Part shown: positions 8,388-17,230 of the stretch, piece by piece
Layout: each line of letters starts with the position of its first letter
How positions within the stretch are numbered: the first letter of the stretch is position 1
NCBI GenBank assembly: GCA_039028695.1
Contig: JBCCHN010000009.1
Coordinates: forward strand, 16,134 to 80,133
Direction of reading: 5' to 3'
Source: JANQKX01 sp039028695
GTDB taxonomy: Bacteria > Pseudomonadota > Alphaproteobacteria > Kiloniellales > Kiloniellaceae
Length of the DNA stretch: 64,000 nucleotides
The notes under the pieces: model-generated
Databases searched by the model: none
The model's input: the letters and a program-made list of their open reading frames with translations, nothing else
Told to the model about the DNA's origin: nothing
Made by a program: the position numbers and the translations under genes

Positions 8388-9812
8388 TTAGGCCGCGTCC
8401 GCCGCCAATTTTTGCGCCTTCGAGATGGCTTCGTCGATCGTGCCCACCATGTAGAAGGCCGCCTCGGGCAGGTGATCATAGTCGCCGGCGACGATGCCCT
8501 TAAAGCCGCGGATGGTTTCTTCCAGCGGCACCTGGACACCTGGCGTGCCTGTAAAGACCGTCGCCACGTCGAATGGCTGGGACATAAAGCGCTGCATCTT
8601 ACGTGCACGGGCCACGGTCAACTTGTCGTCTTCCGACAGCTCGTCCATGCCCAAAATGGCGATGATGTCTTGCAGCGCCTTATAGTTTTGCAGGATCCGC
8701 TGTACATCGCGGGCCACGCCGTAGTGCTCTTCACCCACCACGAAGGGGTCCAAAATACGGCTGGTGGAGTCCAAGGGATCCACCGCCGGATAAATGCCCA
8801 GCTCGGCGATCTGGCGCGACAGCACCGTCGTCGCGTCCAAGTGGGCAAAAGAGGTCGCCGGGGCCGGATCGGTCAAGTCGTCCGCGGGCACGTAAATGGC
8901 CTGCACCGAGGTGATCGAGCCTTTTTTGGTGGTGGTGATCCGCTCTTGCATGGTGCCCATGTCTGTCGCCAGCGTTGGCTGATAGCCCACCGCCGAAGGA
9001 ATGCGGCCCAAAAGCGCCGACACTTCCGAGCCGGCCTGAGTAAAGCGGAAGATGTTGTCCACGAAGAACAGAACGTCCTGGCCTTCCTCGTCGCGGAAGT
9101 ATTCTGCTTGGGTCAGGCCGGTCAAGGCGACACGGGCACGGGCACCGGGCGGTTCGTTCATCTGGCCATAGACTAGTGCGGCCTTGGAGCCTTCCTCGCC
9201 GATCTTAATCACGCCAGACTCGATCATTTCATGGTAGAGGTCGTTGCCCTCACGAGTCCGCTCACCCACTCCGGCAAACACGGAATAACCGCCGTGGGTC
9301 TTGGCGATGTTATTGATGAGCTCCATGATCAAGACAGTTTTGCCCACACCGGCACCGCCGAAGAGGCCGATCTTGCCGCCCTTGGCGTATGGCGCCAGCA
9401 GGTCCACCACTTTAATGCCGGTGACCAGCACTTCAGCCTCGGTGGATTGATCCACATATTCAGGCGCCGGGCGGTGGATAGCCGACTTCATCTTGGAGTC
9501 CAGCGGGCCAAGCTCGTCGATGGGCTCGCCGACAACGTTCATGATTCGACCCAAGGTCTCAGGGCCAACGGGAACCAAGATCGGCTCGCCCGTGTCCTGC
9601 ACCTCTTGGCCGCGCACCAGACCTTCGGTGGAGTCCATCGCGATGGTCCGCACCATGGATTCGCCCAGGTGTTGAGCGGCCTCAAGCACCAGGCGTTTGC
9701 CGTCATTAGTGGTTTCCAAGGAATTGAGAATCGGCGGCAGGTCGCCCTCGAACTGTACGTCCACGACCGGGCCCATCACTTGGGTGATTTTGCCGACGAG
9801 ATTCTTTGCCAT
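8388..9812 (-). CDS. atpD: F1 ATP synthase beta subunit
   Basis: Encodes 474 residues, standard for the catalytic subunit. The Walker A loop (GLFGGAGVGKTVLIMELINN, near residue 150), the catalytic Glu in VGERTREGNDLYHEM, the Walker B region (DVLFFVDNIFRFTQAGSEV) and the DELSEDDK segment that couples to gamma are all present. It converts ADP and phosphate to ATP at the alpha/beta interface on the cytoplasmic face of the inner membrane. The start ATG at 9812 lies 50 nt after the atpG stop, with AGGAGAG upstream. Long open frames on the opposite strand here are codon-bias shadows. Confidence 0.99.
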   Translation of the reverse strand: MAKNLVGKITQVMGPVVDVQFEGDLPPILNSLETTNDGKRLVLEAAQHLGESMVRTIAMDSTEGLVRGQEVQDTGEPILVPVGPETLGRIMNVVGEPIDELGPLDSKMKSAIHRPAPEYVDQSTEAEVLVTGIKVVDLLAPYAKGGKIGLFGGAGVGKTVLIMELINNIAKTHGGYSVFAGVGERTREGNDLYHEMIESGVIKIGEEGSKAALVYGQMNEPPGARARVALTGLTQAEYFRDEEGQDVLFFVDNIFRFTQAGSEVSALLGRIPSAVGYQPTLATDMGTMQERITTTKKGSITSVQAIYVPADDLTDPAPATSFAHLDATTVLSRQIAELGIYPAVDPLDSTSRILDPFVVGEEHYGVARDVQRILQNYKALQDIIAILGMDELSEDDKLTVARARKMQRFMSQPFDVATVFTGTPGVQVPLEETIRGFKGIVAGDYDHLPEAAFYMVGTIDEAISKAQKLAADAA

Positions 9813-9862
9813 GGTCCTCTCTCCTTAAACGCCGCCCTTTGATTCGAGCTGGCGGACTGATG

Positions 9863-10768
9863 CTACATCGCTTCCTTGGCGGAAATGATTTCGATAAGTT
9901 CGTTGGTGATCACGGCCTGACGGGTCCGGTTGTAAATCTGGGTCAGGTTATTGATCATTTCGCCAGCGTTCCGGGTGGCTGAATCCATCGCCGTCATGCG
10001 GGCGCCATGCTCGCTGGCGGCATTCTCCAAGATCGCCTTAAAGATCTGCACCGAGAGGTTCCGTGGCAGCAAGGCCTCCAGAATCTCCGCTTCATCGGGC
10101 TCGTACTCGTAAATGGCCCCATCCAGACCCGCGCCCTCGGCACCAGCCTCAAAATCGGCTTCCTCTTCCTCGGGAACCGCAAAGGGCACCAGCTGTTGCG
10201 TGGTGACAATCTGGGTCATGGCCGATTTGAACTGGGCGAAAATAATTTTGCACACATCAAACTCGCCGGCGTTCAGCATGGACTGAATGCGCTCGGCAAT
10301 TTCCGCGGCGGTTTCGAAACGGGGGTGGGGCCTGCCCACATCCTCGATCGTATCGATGATCATTTCACCGTATTCACGGCGCAATTGATCGCGGCCCTTG
10401 CGGCCGACGCAAAGGATCTTGACCTTTTTGCCCTCGTCAAGGCGGGCCCGAATTTGGCGCCTGGCCTCCCGAACGATTGAGGAGTTAAAGCCGCCGCACA
10501 GACCCCGATCCGCCGTGCCCACCACCAACAAATGGGTGGTATCACTGCCGGTGCCGCCCAACAGCAAGGGTGCCCCGGCCTGGGCTGCCGCCGACGAGGC
10601 CAAAGAGCCCAGCATGCGCTCCATGCGCTCCGCATAAGGGCGCGAGGCCTGAGCCTGCTCCTCCGCTTTGCGAAGCTTGGCGGCCGCCACCATTTTCATG
10701 GCCGAGGTGATCTTTTGCGTCGATTTGACGCTGGCGATCCGGTTTCTTAGGTCCTTAAGACTGGGCAT
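9863..10768 (-). CDS. atpG: F1 ATP synthase gamma subunit
   Basis: Encodes 301 residues, slightly above the bacterial norm of about 290. The N-terminal coiled-coil helix (LKDLRNRIASVKSTQKITSA, then MKMVAAAKLRKA) and the C-terminal helix (MTAMDSATRNAGEMINNLTQ, then IYNRTRQAVITNELIEI) that form the rotor shaft are highly conserved; TADRGLCGGFNSS marks the globular domain. The small length excess is an acidic insert around residue 195-215 (EEEEADFEAGAEGAGLDG). It lies between atpA (42-nt gap) and atpD in the operon. Confidence 0.98.
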   Translation of the reverse strand: MPSLKDLRNRIASVKSTQKITSAMKMVAAAKLRKAEEQAQASRPYAERMERMLGSLASSAAAQAGAPLLLGGTGSDTTHLLVVGTADRGLCGGFNSSIVREARRQIRARLDEGKKVKILCVGRKGRDQLRREYGEMIIDTIEDVGRPHPRFETAAEIAERIQSMLNAGEFDVCKIIFAQFKSAMTQIVTTQQLVPFAVPEEEEADFEAGAEGAGLDGAIYEYEPDEAEILEALLPRNLSVQIFKAILENAASEHGARMTAMDSATRNAGEMINNLTQIYNRTRQAVITNELIEIISAKEAM

Positions 10769-10810
10769 GCCGTCTTATCCGCTCCAACCCGCTTTCGCGC
10801 TGCAAAAAAC

Positions 10811-12340
10811 TTAAGTGAAGTTCTTGGTAAAGTTATCCATAAAGGCCTTCAGCTTGGCCTCGGTATCGTCGGAAATCGCGTTTTCTTGACGCAGAACCTC
10901 CAAGATATCACTGCCCGAGCTGCGGATCTCAGACAGGAGCTGCTGTTCGTAGGCCACCACGTTCGGCAGATCAATGCCGTCCAGGTAACCGCGCACACCG
11001 GCGTATATCACCACAACCTGTTCTTCCACCGGAAGCGGTTTGTACTGGGCCTGTTTGAGCAACTCGGTCAAGCGCGCGCCACGAGCCAAGAGGCGTTGTG
11101 TGGCCGCGTCCAGGTCTGAGGCAAACTGGGAAAAGGCTTCCATTTCGCGGAACTGGGCCAGCTCAAGCTTAATGGTGCCGGCAACCTGCTTCATGGCCTT
11201 GACTTGGGCAGCCGAACCCACCCGGCTGACCGATAGACCAACATTCACCGCGGGTCGCACACCTTTATAGAAGAGGCCGGTTTCCAAAAAGATCTGACCA
11301 TCGGTAATGGAGATCACGTTGGTTGGAATATAGGCCGACACGTCGCCCGCTTGGGTTTCAATAACCGGCAGGGCCGTCAAGGATCCGTTGCCTGCTTCGT
11401 CGCCCATCTTGGCGGCCCGCTCCAGCAAACGGGAGTGCAGGTAGAACACATCGCCAGGAAAGGCCTCACGACCCGGAGGGCGGCGCAGCAACAGGGACAT
11501 TTGACGATAAGCCACGGCTTGCTTGGACAGATCGTCATAGGTGATCACCGCGTGCATACCGTTGTCGCGGAAGAACTCACCCATTGTGCAGCCCACATAG
11601 GGCGCCAGGAACTGCAGCGGTGCCGGCTCGGAGGCCGTCGCGGAAACGATGATTGAGTATTCGAGCGCACCGTGATCTTCGAGTGTCTTCACAAATTTGG
11701 CGACAGATGACCGCTTTTGTCCCACCGCCACGTATATGCAATAGAGCTTCTTGGATTCATCATCGCCCTGATTGATGGGCTTCTGGTTGATGATCGTGTC
11801 TAGCGCGATGGCGGTTTTACCGGTTTGCCGGTCGCCGATGATCAACTCACGCTGGCCCCGGCCCACGGGTATCAGACTGTCGATCGCCTTCAGACCCGTT
11901 TGCATGGGCTCGTGCACGGATTTCCGCGGAATGATGCCCGGTGCCTTGACCTCAACCCGGCGGCGTTCCGCGTCCTCAATGGGCCCCTTGCCGTCGATGG
12001 GGTTGCCCAGTCCGTCTACGACGCGGCCCAACAGACCCCGGCCAACCGGCACGTCGACGATGTTGCCGGTCCGCTTGACTGTGTCGCCTTCCTTAATGCC
12101 CCGGTCGTCGCCGAAGATAACGATACCCACGTTATCCACTTCCAGGTTCAGGGCCATGCCCTTAATGCCACCCGGAAATTCCACAAGCTCACCGGCCTGC
12201 ACGTTATCCAGCCCGTAAACGCGGGCAACACCGTCACCCACCGAGAGCACTTGACCCACCTCGGCCACATCGGCTTCGGTCCCGAAATTCTCAATTTGGT
12301 CCTTGAGGATTGCGGAGATTTCCGCGGCGCGGATATCCAT
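10811..12340 (-). CDS. atpA: F1 ATP synthase alpha subunit
   Basis: Encodes 509 residues from the ATG at 12340, the canonical start giving MDIRAAEISAILKDQIENFG. An in-frame TTG one codon upstream is unlikely. Walker A is GDRQTGKTAIALDTI (about residue 170), and the conserved ATASEPAPLQFLAPY and RPPGREAFPGDVFYLHSRLL segments follow. This is the regulatory, non-catalytic nucleotide-binding partner of beta. The start overlaps the atpH stop by one base (TGATG), so the two are translationally coupled. Confidence 0.99.
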   Translation of the reverse strand: MDIRAAEISAILKDQIENFGTEADVAEVGQVLSVGDGVARVYGLDNVQAGELVEFPGGIKGMALNLEVDNVGIVIFGDDRGIKEGDTVKRTGNIVDVPVGRGLLGRVVDGLGNPIDGKGPIEDAERRRVEVKAPGIIPRKSVHEPMQTGLKAIDSLIPVGRGQRELIIGDRQTGKTAIALDTIINQKPINQGDDESKKLYCIYVAVGQKRSSVAKFVKTLEDHGALEYSIIVSATASEPAPLQFLAPYVGCTMGEFFRDNGMHAVITYDDLSKQAVAYRQMSLLLRRPPGREAFPGDVFYLHSRLLERAAKMGDEAGNGSLTALPVIETQAGDVSAYIPTNVISITDGQIFLETGLFYKGVRPAVNVGLSVSRVGSAAQVKAMKQVAGTIKLELAQFREMEAFSQFASDLDAATQRLLARGARLTELLKQAQYKPLPVEEQVVVIYAGVRGYLDGIDLPNVVAYEQQLLSEIRSSGSDILEVLRQENAISDDTEAKLKAFMDNFTKNFT

Positions 12341-12900
12341 CAACCGACCCCTTTCATGGCAAGTTGAAGTCTTTGTAATTTAGTGCGCAAGGAGCTGTCG
12401 ATCATGCGGCTGCCCACTCGGACAATCAGGCCGCCGATCAAGGACTGATCCACCTCCACATCAACTTGCACATTGGCCCCAACCGTCGACTTAAGCGCAT
12501 CGGTCAGGGACTGGCGTTGTTGATCCGAAAGTGCCCGCGCACTGGTGACATGTGCGGTAACCTCGCCGCGTCGGCGGGCGAGTTCCGCAAGATAGGTATC
12601 GATGATCGACACCAAAGCAAATAGTCGGTGATTTTGAGCCACGACAAGAACGAAGCGGCGAGTCAGATCGGATACGCCGACTTTTTCCATGACCGCGGAC
12701 ATGACGCCCGCCATCTGATCCCGGTTGTAAAGCGGGCTGCGCAAAAAACGCCCCAGTTCGTCGCTTTCTAAGACTGCGGCGCGCAGACTGCGCAAATCGT
12801 CGGACACCTGATCCAGGGCCTTCTTCTCGTCCGCGAGGTCGAGCAGAGCCAGCGCATAGCGCCCGGCCAGGCCACTCAGGCTTGTGTCTTCACCCGCCAA
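12340..12900 (-). CDS. atpH: F1 ATP synthase delta subunit
   Basis: Encodes 186 residues if translation starts at the TTG at 12900 (LAGEDTSLSGLAGRYALALL). This gives the length usual for alphaproteobacterial delta, and ACGGGGGG lies about 8 nt upstream. A start at 12969 would add a 23-residue Gly/Arg-rich leader that does not look conserved. Delta joins F1 to the peripheral stalk. The C-terminal signature is present (VDVEVDQSLIGGLIVRVGSR, then MIDSSLRTKLQRL). A short CAGCG-AAAA-CGCTG hairpin (12983-12996) lies in the putative 5' leader. First gene of the atp operon; priA lies 264 nt upstream on the same strand. Confidence 0.93.
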   Translation of the reverse strand: MAGEDTSLSGLAGRYALALLDLADEKKALDQVSDDLRSLRAAVLESDELGRFLRSPLYNRDQMAGVMSAVMEKVGVSDLTRRFVLVVAQNHRLFALVSIIDTYLAELARRRGEVTAHVTSARALSDQQRQSLTDALKSTVGANVQVDVEVDQSLIGGLIVRVGSRMIDSSLRTKLQRLQLAMKGVG

Positions 12901-13164
12901 GCTTAACGCCCCCCGTCTAACATTGCAGTACCCCGGCACGGGGCCCCGAGCCCCAGAATTGCCACGCATTTTGCGTTCTCAACAGCGTTTTCGCTGGCGA
13001 GCGCGCGTTTGGTATCATAGACGAAACAGCCTTGCAAGACGAGTCAGACAAGTTCGTTGGGACACAACAAATTATGTGGTTTAGAGCAGGAAATGTGATT
13101 GTTGGAAGTGGGTTTCTTTCCCTTGATTTCGCGGTCGTCCTGTCTGAGACGTCCAAAATCCGTT

Positions 13165-15546
13165 CTAGTAAAAGCTTTGTGGGTCCACGTCTACTTGAAC
13201 GCGTACCTGGGCCGGCCACTTGCCGCGGCCAAGCCAACTGCGCAGATAAGCTTGGGGCAGAAGGTCCCTGCGGGATTTCAACAGAAAACGACGGCGATGA
13301 CGGCCCCTCAAAATGGCCAGGGGAGCCGGCGCCGGCCCCAGCAAGGTGAAGCCCTCTTGGGCCGGAGCGGATCGGGCCAATTCCACTGCGATCTGATCAA
13401 TCTGGGCTGGGTCCGGCCCCGACAGAATGACGGCCGCCAGGCGGCCGAAGGGCGGCATGGCTTGAGCTTGGCGGGCCTGGGATTCTTGGGCCAAAAACTG
13501 GTCTCGATCCCCCGAGGTCATCGCTCGCATGACGGGATGATCCGGCTCATAGCTTTGTAGCATCACCCGCCCTGGACGTTCTGCTCGTCCGGCCCGTCCG
13601 GCCACTTGGTGGAGAAGCTGATAGGTCCGCTCGCCGGCCCTCAGATCCCCACCCGACAAGCCTAGGTCCGCATCAATGACCCCGACCAAGGTCAGGTTGG
13701 GGAAATTGTGGCCCTTGGAAATAATCTGGGTCCCGATCAGCAGATCGATCTCATGGTCCTGGACTGCCCGGATCAATTCCGCCGCCGCCATGGGACCGGA
13801 GAGGGTGTCGCTGGCCATCACCGCCTGGCGCGCCTCGGGGTAAAGGTTGGCTACTTCTTCGCTCAGGCGCTCCACGCCTGGCCCGCAAGCGGCCATGTTG
13901 CCGGCCTCACCACACTCGGGACAAGCATTAGGGATCGGTGCGGCGTAGCCGCAGTGATGGCATTGGATCTTGCTGGCCAAGCGGTGCTCCACCAGCCAGG
14001 CTGTGCAGTTTGGGCATTGTAGACGGTGCCCGCAGGTGCGGCAGAGGGTGAGCGGAGCATAGCCTCGGCGATTGAGGAACAGAAGAACCTGTTCCCCCTC
14101 TGCTAAAGTCTTTTCGATCGCCGTGCGCAGGGGTTGGGATAGCCAGGACTGAGCCGCGCTGCCTTTCTGCCCTTCCCGGCGCGGTGGGGGAAAGAGTCGC
14201 AAGTCCACCACATCGATCGTGGGCAACTGGGCTTGCCCATAGCGCGCCGGCAGCACTGCCCGATCATATCGACCGGCCGCCGCGTTGGTCAGGCTTTCCA
14301 GGGACGGCGTGGCGGAGGCCAGAATGGTCGGGATACCGCCCAAGCGGGCGCGCACAATGGCCATGTCCCGGGCATTGTAGGTAACGCCGTCTTCCTGTTT
14401 AAACGACGAATCCTGCTCCTCATCCACCACGATGAGCCCCAGGTTCTGGTAGGGCAAGAAAAGGGCCGAGCGCGCGCCGACCACGACCCGTGCCTTGCCT
14501 TCTGCCACCGCTCGCCAGCTGAGGCGGCGTTGTTTGGACGTCATGTCGGAATGCCAAACCGCTGGATTGGACCCAAAGCGTTCGGCGAAGCGGGCGAGCC
14601 ACTGGGCGGAGAGAGCGATCTCGGGTAGTAAGACCAAGATTTGAGCCTGCTGGGAAAGGGCCGCGGCCACTGCCTCGAAATAAACTTCTGTTTTGCCGGA
14701 GCCGGTCACCCCATCCAGAAGAGTCACGGAATAGCCACCATTGACGACCTTTTGGCGCAGGTCCGCTGCGGCCTTGCTTTGGTCGGCGGACAGCTCGGGC
14801 CCGGGCCAATCCGGATCGGGGGCGCGAAAGGGAGCCTGTGGGACGACCTGGCGGCGTTCAATCAATCCCGCATCGACCAATCCCTTGATGACCGAGGTTG
14901 AGACTGCTGCCTCTCGAGCGAGGTCACTCAACCCGCGGGCGGGCCCGTTTTGAAGAGCCTGCAGGACCCGTCGGCGAGCCGGTGTTAGGCGAATCCCATT
15001 GCTCATGCCGGCTTGCCCTGCTTCCGTTTTTCCGGAGAGGTCGAGGTTTTGGCTGCCTTCGGCCAATTCGTACGCGACGTGGGGCGATGGTTCCTCAAGA
15101 GCCTTTGCGGAGCTTAGGGCCATTCGCAGGACATTACCCTCAGGTGCCAAGCAATAGGTCGCCACCCATTCGATAAAGCGTCGGGCAACGGCGGTCAGGG
15201 GCGGTACGGGACAGGGCCCGATAATTTCCTTCAAGCGGCTTTCCGGCAGCGGTGTTTCATCCCCTCCGACCTTCAGTTGAGGGTTGTCCCAAACCACGCC
15301 CACTGACTCACGGCGCCCGAAGGGTACGCGGACCACAGAACCGGCGGGAAAGTCATCGCCTGGCGGAGTTAAATAGTCGAAAGTGCCATCAAGGGGCAGG
15401 GGTAGCAAAACCGAAAGGCGTTTACGTGGGTCTGAAATACCTTGACCGGGAAAAAGTGATGAGGCGGATGGTACCGAAGCGCTGGCCTTTTTAGGGTTGG
15501 CCTGTGTTGCGCTGAATTGTGTGGCGCTGGCGTGTGTGATTGGCAT
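13165..15546 (-). CDS. priA: Replication restart helicase PriA (primosomal protein N')
   Basis: Encodes 793 residues. PriA is a 3'-5' superfamily 2 DNA helicase that recognises stalled forks and reloads the replisome. It has the N-terminal 3'BD (LSVLLPLPLDGTFDYLTP), Walker A (LLDGVTGSGKTEVYFEAV, near residue 280), motif II DEEQDSSFKQEDGVTYNARD (near 375; most PriA proteins have DEEH), and two zinc-binding clusters (CRTCGHRLQCPNC and CHHCGYAAPIPNACPECG). Helicase motifs V and VI follow (IGTQIISKGHNFPNLTLV, HQVAGRAGRAERPG). The first 40 residues are low-complexity Ser/Ala and may not all be translated. Divergent from the transaldolase gene. Confidence 0.97.
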   Translation of the reverse strand: MPITHASATQFSATQANPKKASASVPSASSLFPGQGISDPRKRLSVLLPLPLDGTFDYLTPPGDDFPAGSVVRVPFGRRESVGVVWDNPQLKVGGDETPLPESRLKEIIGPCPVPPLTAVARRFIEWVATYCLAPEGNVLRMALSSAKALEEPSPHVAYELAEGSQNLDLSGKTEAGQAGMSNGIRLTPARRRVLQALQNGPARGLSDLAREAAVSTSVIKGLVDAGLIERRQVVPQAPFRAPDPDWPGPELSADQSKAAADLRQKVVNGGYSVTLLDGVTGSGKTEVYFEAVAAALSQQAQILVLLPEIALSAQWLARFAERFGSNPAVWHSDMTSKQRRLSWRAVAEGKARVVVGARSALFLPYQNLGLIVVDEEQDSSFKQEDGVTYNARDMAIVRARLGGIPTILASATPSLESLTNAAAGRYDRAVLPARYGQAQLPTIDVVDLRLFPPPRREGQKGSAAQSWLSQPLRTAIEKTLAEGEQVLLFLNRRGYAPLTLCRTCGHRLQCPNCTAWLVEHRLASKIQCHHCGYAAPIPNACPECGEAGNMAACGPGVERLSEEVANLYPEARQAVMASDTLSGPMAAAELIRAVQDHEIDLLIGTQIISKGHNFPNLTLVGVIDADLGLSGGDLRAGERTYQLLHQVAGRAGRAERPGRVMLQSYEPDHPVMRAMTSGDRDQFLAQESQARQAQAMPPFGRLAAVILSGPDPAQIDQIAVELARSAPAQEGFTLLGPAPAPLAILRGRHRRRFLLKSRRDLLPQAYLRSWLGRGKWPAQVRVQVDVDPQSFY

Positions 15547-15669
15547 CGGCTACACTTTACGCTTCCGAGTCGCCGACGGCCATGCCGCTTCAGTCGATCG
15601 GAAAAAAATACGAGAGGCAATATTTTACCGGCGCAGGCCGGCTAAGGCGTTGATCTTTAGGCTCTGGTA

Positions 15670-15719
15670 ATCTATCGCACACAAGACTGATCTATTGCAC
15701 ACGCTGATCCACGATACAC
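15670..15719. repeat. Direct repeats ATCTATYGCACAC, phased 20 bp apart
   Basis: ATCTATCGCACAC (15670-15682) and ATCTATTGCACAC (15690-15702) are 12/13 identical with a 20-bp period, and a degenerate third copy, ATCCACGATACAC, is at 15707-15719. They lie just upstream of the transaldolase start in the divergent region with priA. Spacing of about two helical turns is typical of tandem operator sites. Confidence 0.4.
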
Positions 15720-15741
15720 AAGGGAAAGACTGGCAAAGCCC

Positions 15742-16404
15742 ATGAAGTTTTTTATCGATACCGCGGATGTTGCCGAAATACGCGATCTGGCCGCGACTGG
15801 CTTGGTGGACGGCGTTACCACAAACCCATCCCTGGTGGCCAAGACCGGCCGCAACTTTTTCGACGTTTTACGGGAAATCTGCGCGGTCGTGCCCGGGCCG
15901 GTATCGGCCGAGGTGGCCGCGACGGATCTTGACACCATGCTATCGGAGGGCCGCGCTTTGGCCCAATTGGCACCCAATATCGTTATCAAAGTCCCCCTCA
16001 CCCCGGACGGTCTAAAGGCCTGCAAGGCCCTCAGCGATAGCGGCACTAAAGTCAACGTGACCCTCTGTTTCTCCGCCGCCCAGGCAATTCTGGCCGCCAA
16101 GGCCGGCGCAACCTATATCTCACCCTTTATCGGTCGCTTGGACGATGTGGGCACCGACGGCTTGACCCTCATCGCTGATATCGTGGAGATCTACGAATCC
16201 TATCCGGCCTTCACCACCGAAGTGCTTGTCGCCTCGATTCGCGGCGTTAATCACGTGATCGAGTCGGCCAAAATGGGCGCCGATGTTGCTACCATACCAC
16301 CGGGTGTTTTGCGCGCCATGTATAAGCATCCCTTGACGGACAAGGGTTTGGATGCCTTCTTGGCGGATTGGGCAAAAACCGGCCAGTCCATCTTGGATCA
16401 GTAG
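15742..16404 (+). CDS. Transaldolase / fructose-6-phosphate aldolase (TalC/Fsa type)
   Basis: Encodes 220 residues, the short single-domain TIM-barrel class. The opening MKFFIDTADVAEIRDLAATG and VDGVTTNPSLVAKTGR are diagnostic; the Schiff-base Lys is in NIVIKVPLTPDG (about residue 91). NVTLCFSAAQAILAAKAGA and YISPFIGRLDDVG complete the barrel signature. The enzyme works in the non-oxidative pentose phosphate pathway (transaldolase) or cleaves fructose 6-phosphate; sequence alone does not separate the two. It sits head-to-head with priA and is followed 16 nt later by the DUF484 gene. Confidence 0.93.
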   Translation: MKFFIDTADVAEIRDLAATGLVDGVTTNPSLVAKTGRNFFDVLREICAVVPGPVSAEVAATDLDTMLSEGRALAQLAPNIVIKVPLTPDGLKACKALSDSGTKVNVTLCFSAAQAILAAKAGATYISPFIGRLDDVGTDGLTLIADIVEIYESYPAFTTEVLVASIRGVNHVIESAKMGADVATIPPGVLRAMYKHPLTDKGLDAFLADWAKTGQSILDQ

Positions 16405-16420
16405 GTAAGGGCCGCCGCAC

Positions 16421-17230
16421 ATGTCCAAACCGGGCGATTTATCACCACAAGGCATGAAGGGGCGTCGAGGGTCGTCTCCTAAAAAGCGGGCATCGGAGGC
16501 CGGCGCGCAGAGGGCCAAAGAGCAAGGAAATGGTGCAGCTGAAGCCCGTCCGATAACAGATGACCAGGTGGCAACTTACTTGCGTCGCCACCCGGATTTC
16601 CTGCAGCGCCATCCCGAGTTGATGGATGTCCTTGATGTGCCTGCGTCCTACCAGGGCAATGGCGTGGTGGATCTGCGCCACGAATTGCTCAAGCGCCTAA
16701 GGGCCGAGGTCAGCGACCTCACCAGCAGCCGAGATTCCCTCTTGGCCACCGGCCGGTCCAATCTTATGACGCAAAACCGCGTGCACCAGGCCGTGCTGGC
16801 CATGTTGGAGGCCCATTCCTTCGAGCGTTTCATCGAAACCATTACCACCGATATGGCCATCATCCTGGACATCGACATGGTGACCGTGTGTGTCGAGATT
16901 TCTGCCGAGGCGTTGGCGGCCAAATCCATTGACGGCATTTCGCCGCTGGAACCTGGGCAAATCGAGCAGATTTTCGGACCCAGCGGACATGTCTGCCTGC
17001 GTAGCGATATCGCCGGCGACCCGGTGATCTTTGGGGAAGGGGCGGGCCTTATTCGTTCCGACGCCTTAATCCGCCTCAACATCAGCCCGGAAGCGCCTCA
17101 AGCTGTTTTGGCACTGGGCTCGCGAGACCCGGACCACTATCACAGTAGCCAGGGGACCGAACTGATGAGCTTTTTGGCGCGTGTCTTGGAATGTGGTTGC
17201 CGCAAATGGCTCGGCATGCCCTCACCCTGA
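16421..17230 (+). CDS. DUF484 family protein
   Basis: Encodes 269 residues. After a basic, probably disordered 40-residue N-terminus it matches DUF484: ITDDQVATYLRRHPDFLQRH, then PELMDVLDVP, followed by a heptad-rich helix and a GAF-like domain. The molecular role is unknown. Linkage to xerC is conserved in many proteobacteria and suggests a role near chromosome dimer resolution or cell division. The stop overlaps the start region of xerC by 25-40 nt, so translation is probably coupled. Confidence 0.88.
   Translation: MSKPGDLSPQGMKGRRGSSPKKRASEAGAQRAKEQGNGAAEARPITDDQVATYLRRHPDFLQRHPELMDVLDVPASYQGNGVVDLRHELLKRLRAEVSDLTSSRDSLLATGRSNLMTQNRVHQAVLAMLEAHSFERFIETITTDMAIILDIDMVTVCVEISAEALAAKSIDGISPLEPGQIEQIFGPSGHVCLRSDIAGDPVIFGEGAGLIRSDALIRLNISPEAPQAVLALGSRDPDHYHSSQGTELMSFLARVLECGCRKWLGMPSP

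Noticed and set aside
8412..9176. Long plus-strand open frame opposite atpD
   Set aside because: A high-GC codon-bias shadow of atpD; the translation is not protein-like. The same holds for the 274-codon frame opposite amtB and the 345-codon frame opposite the TRAP permease.
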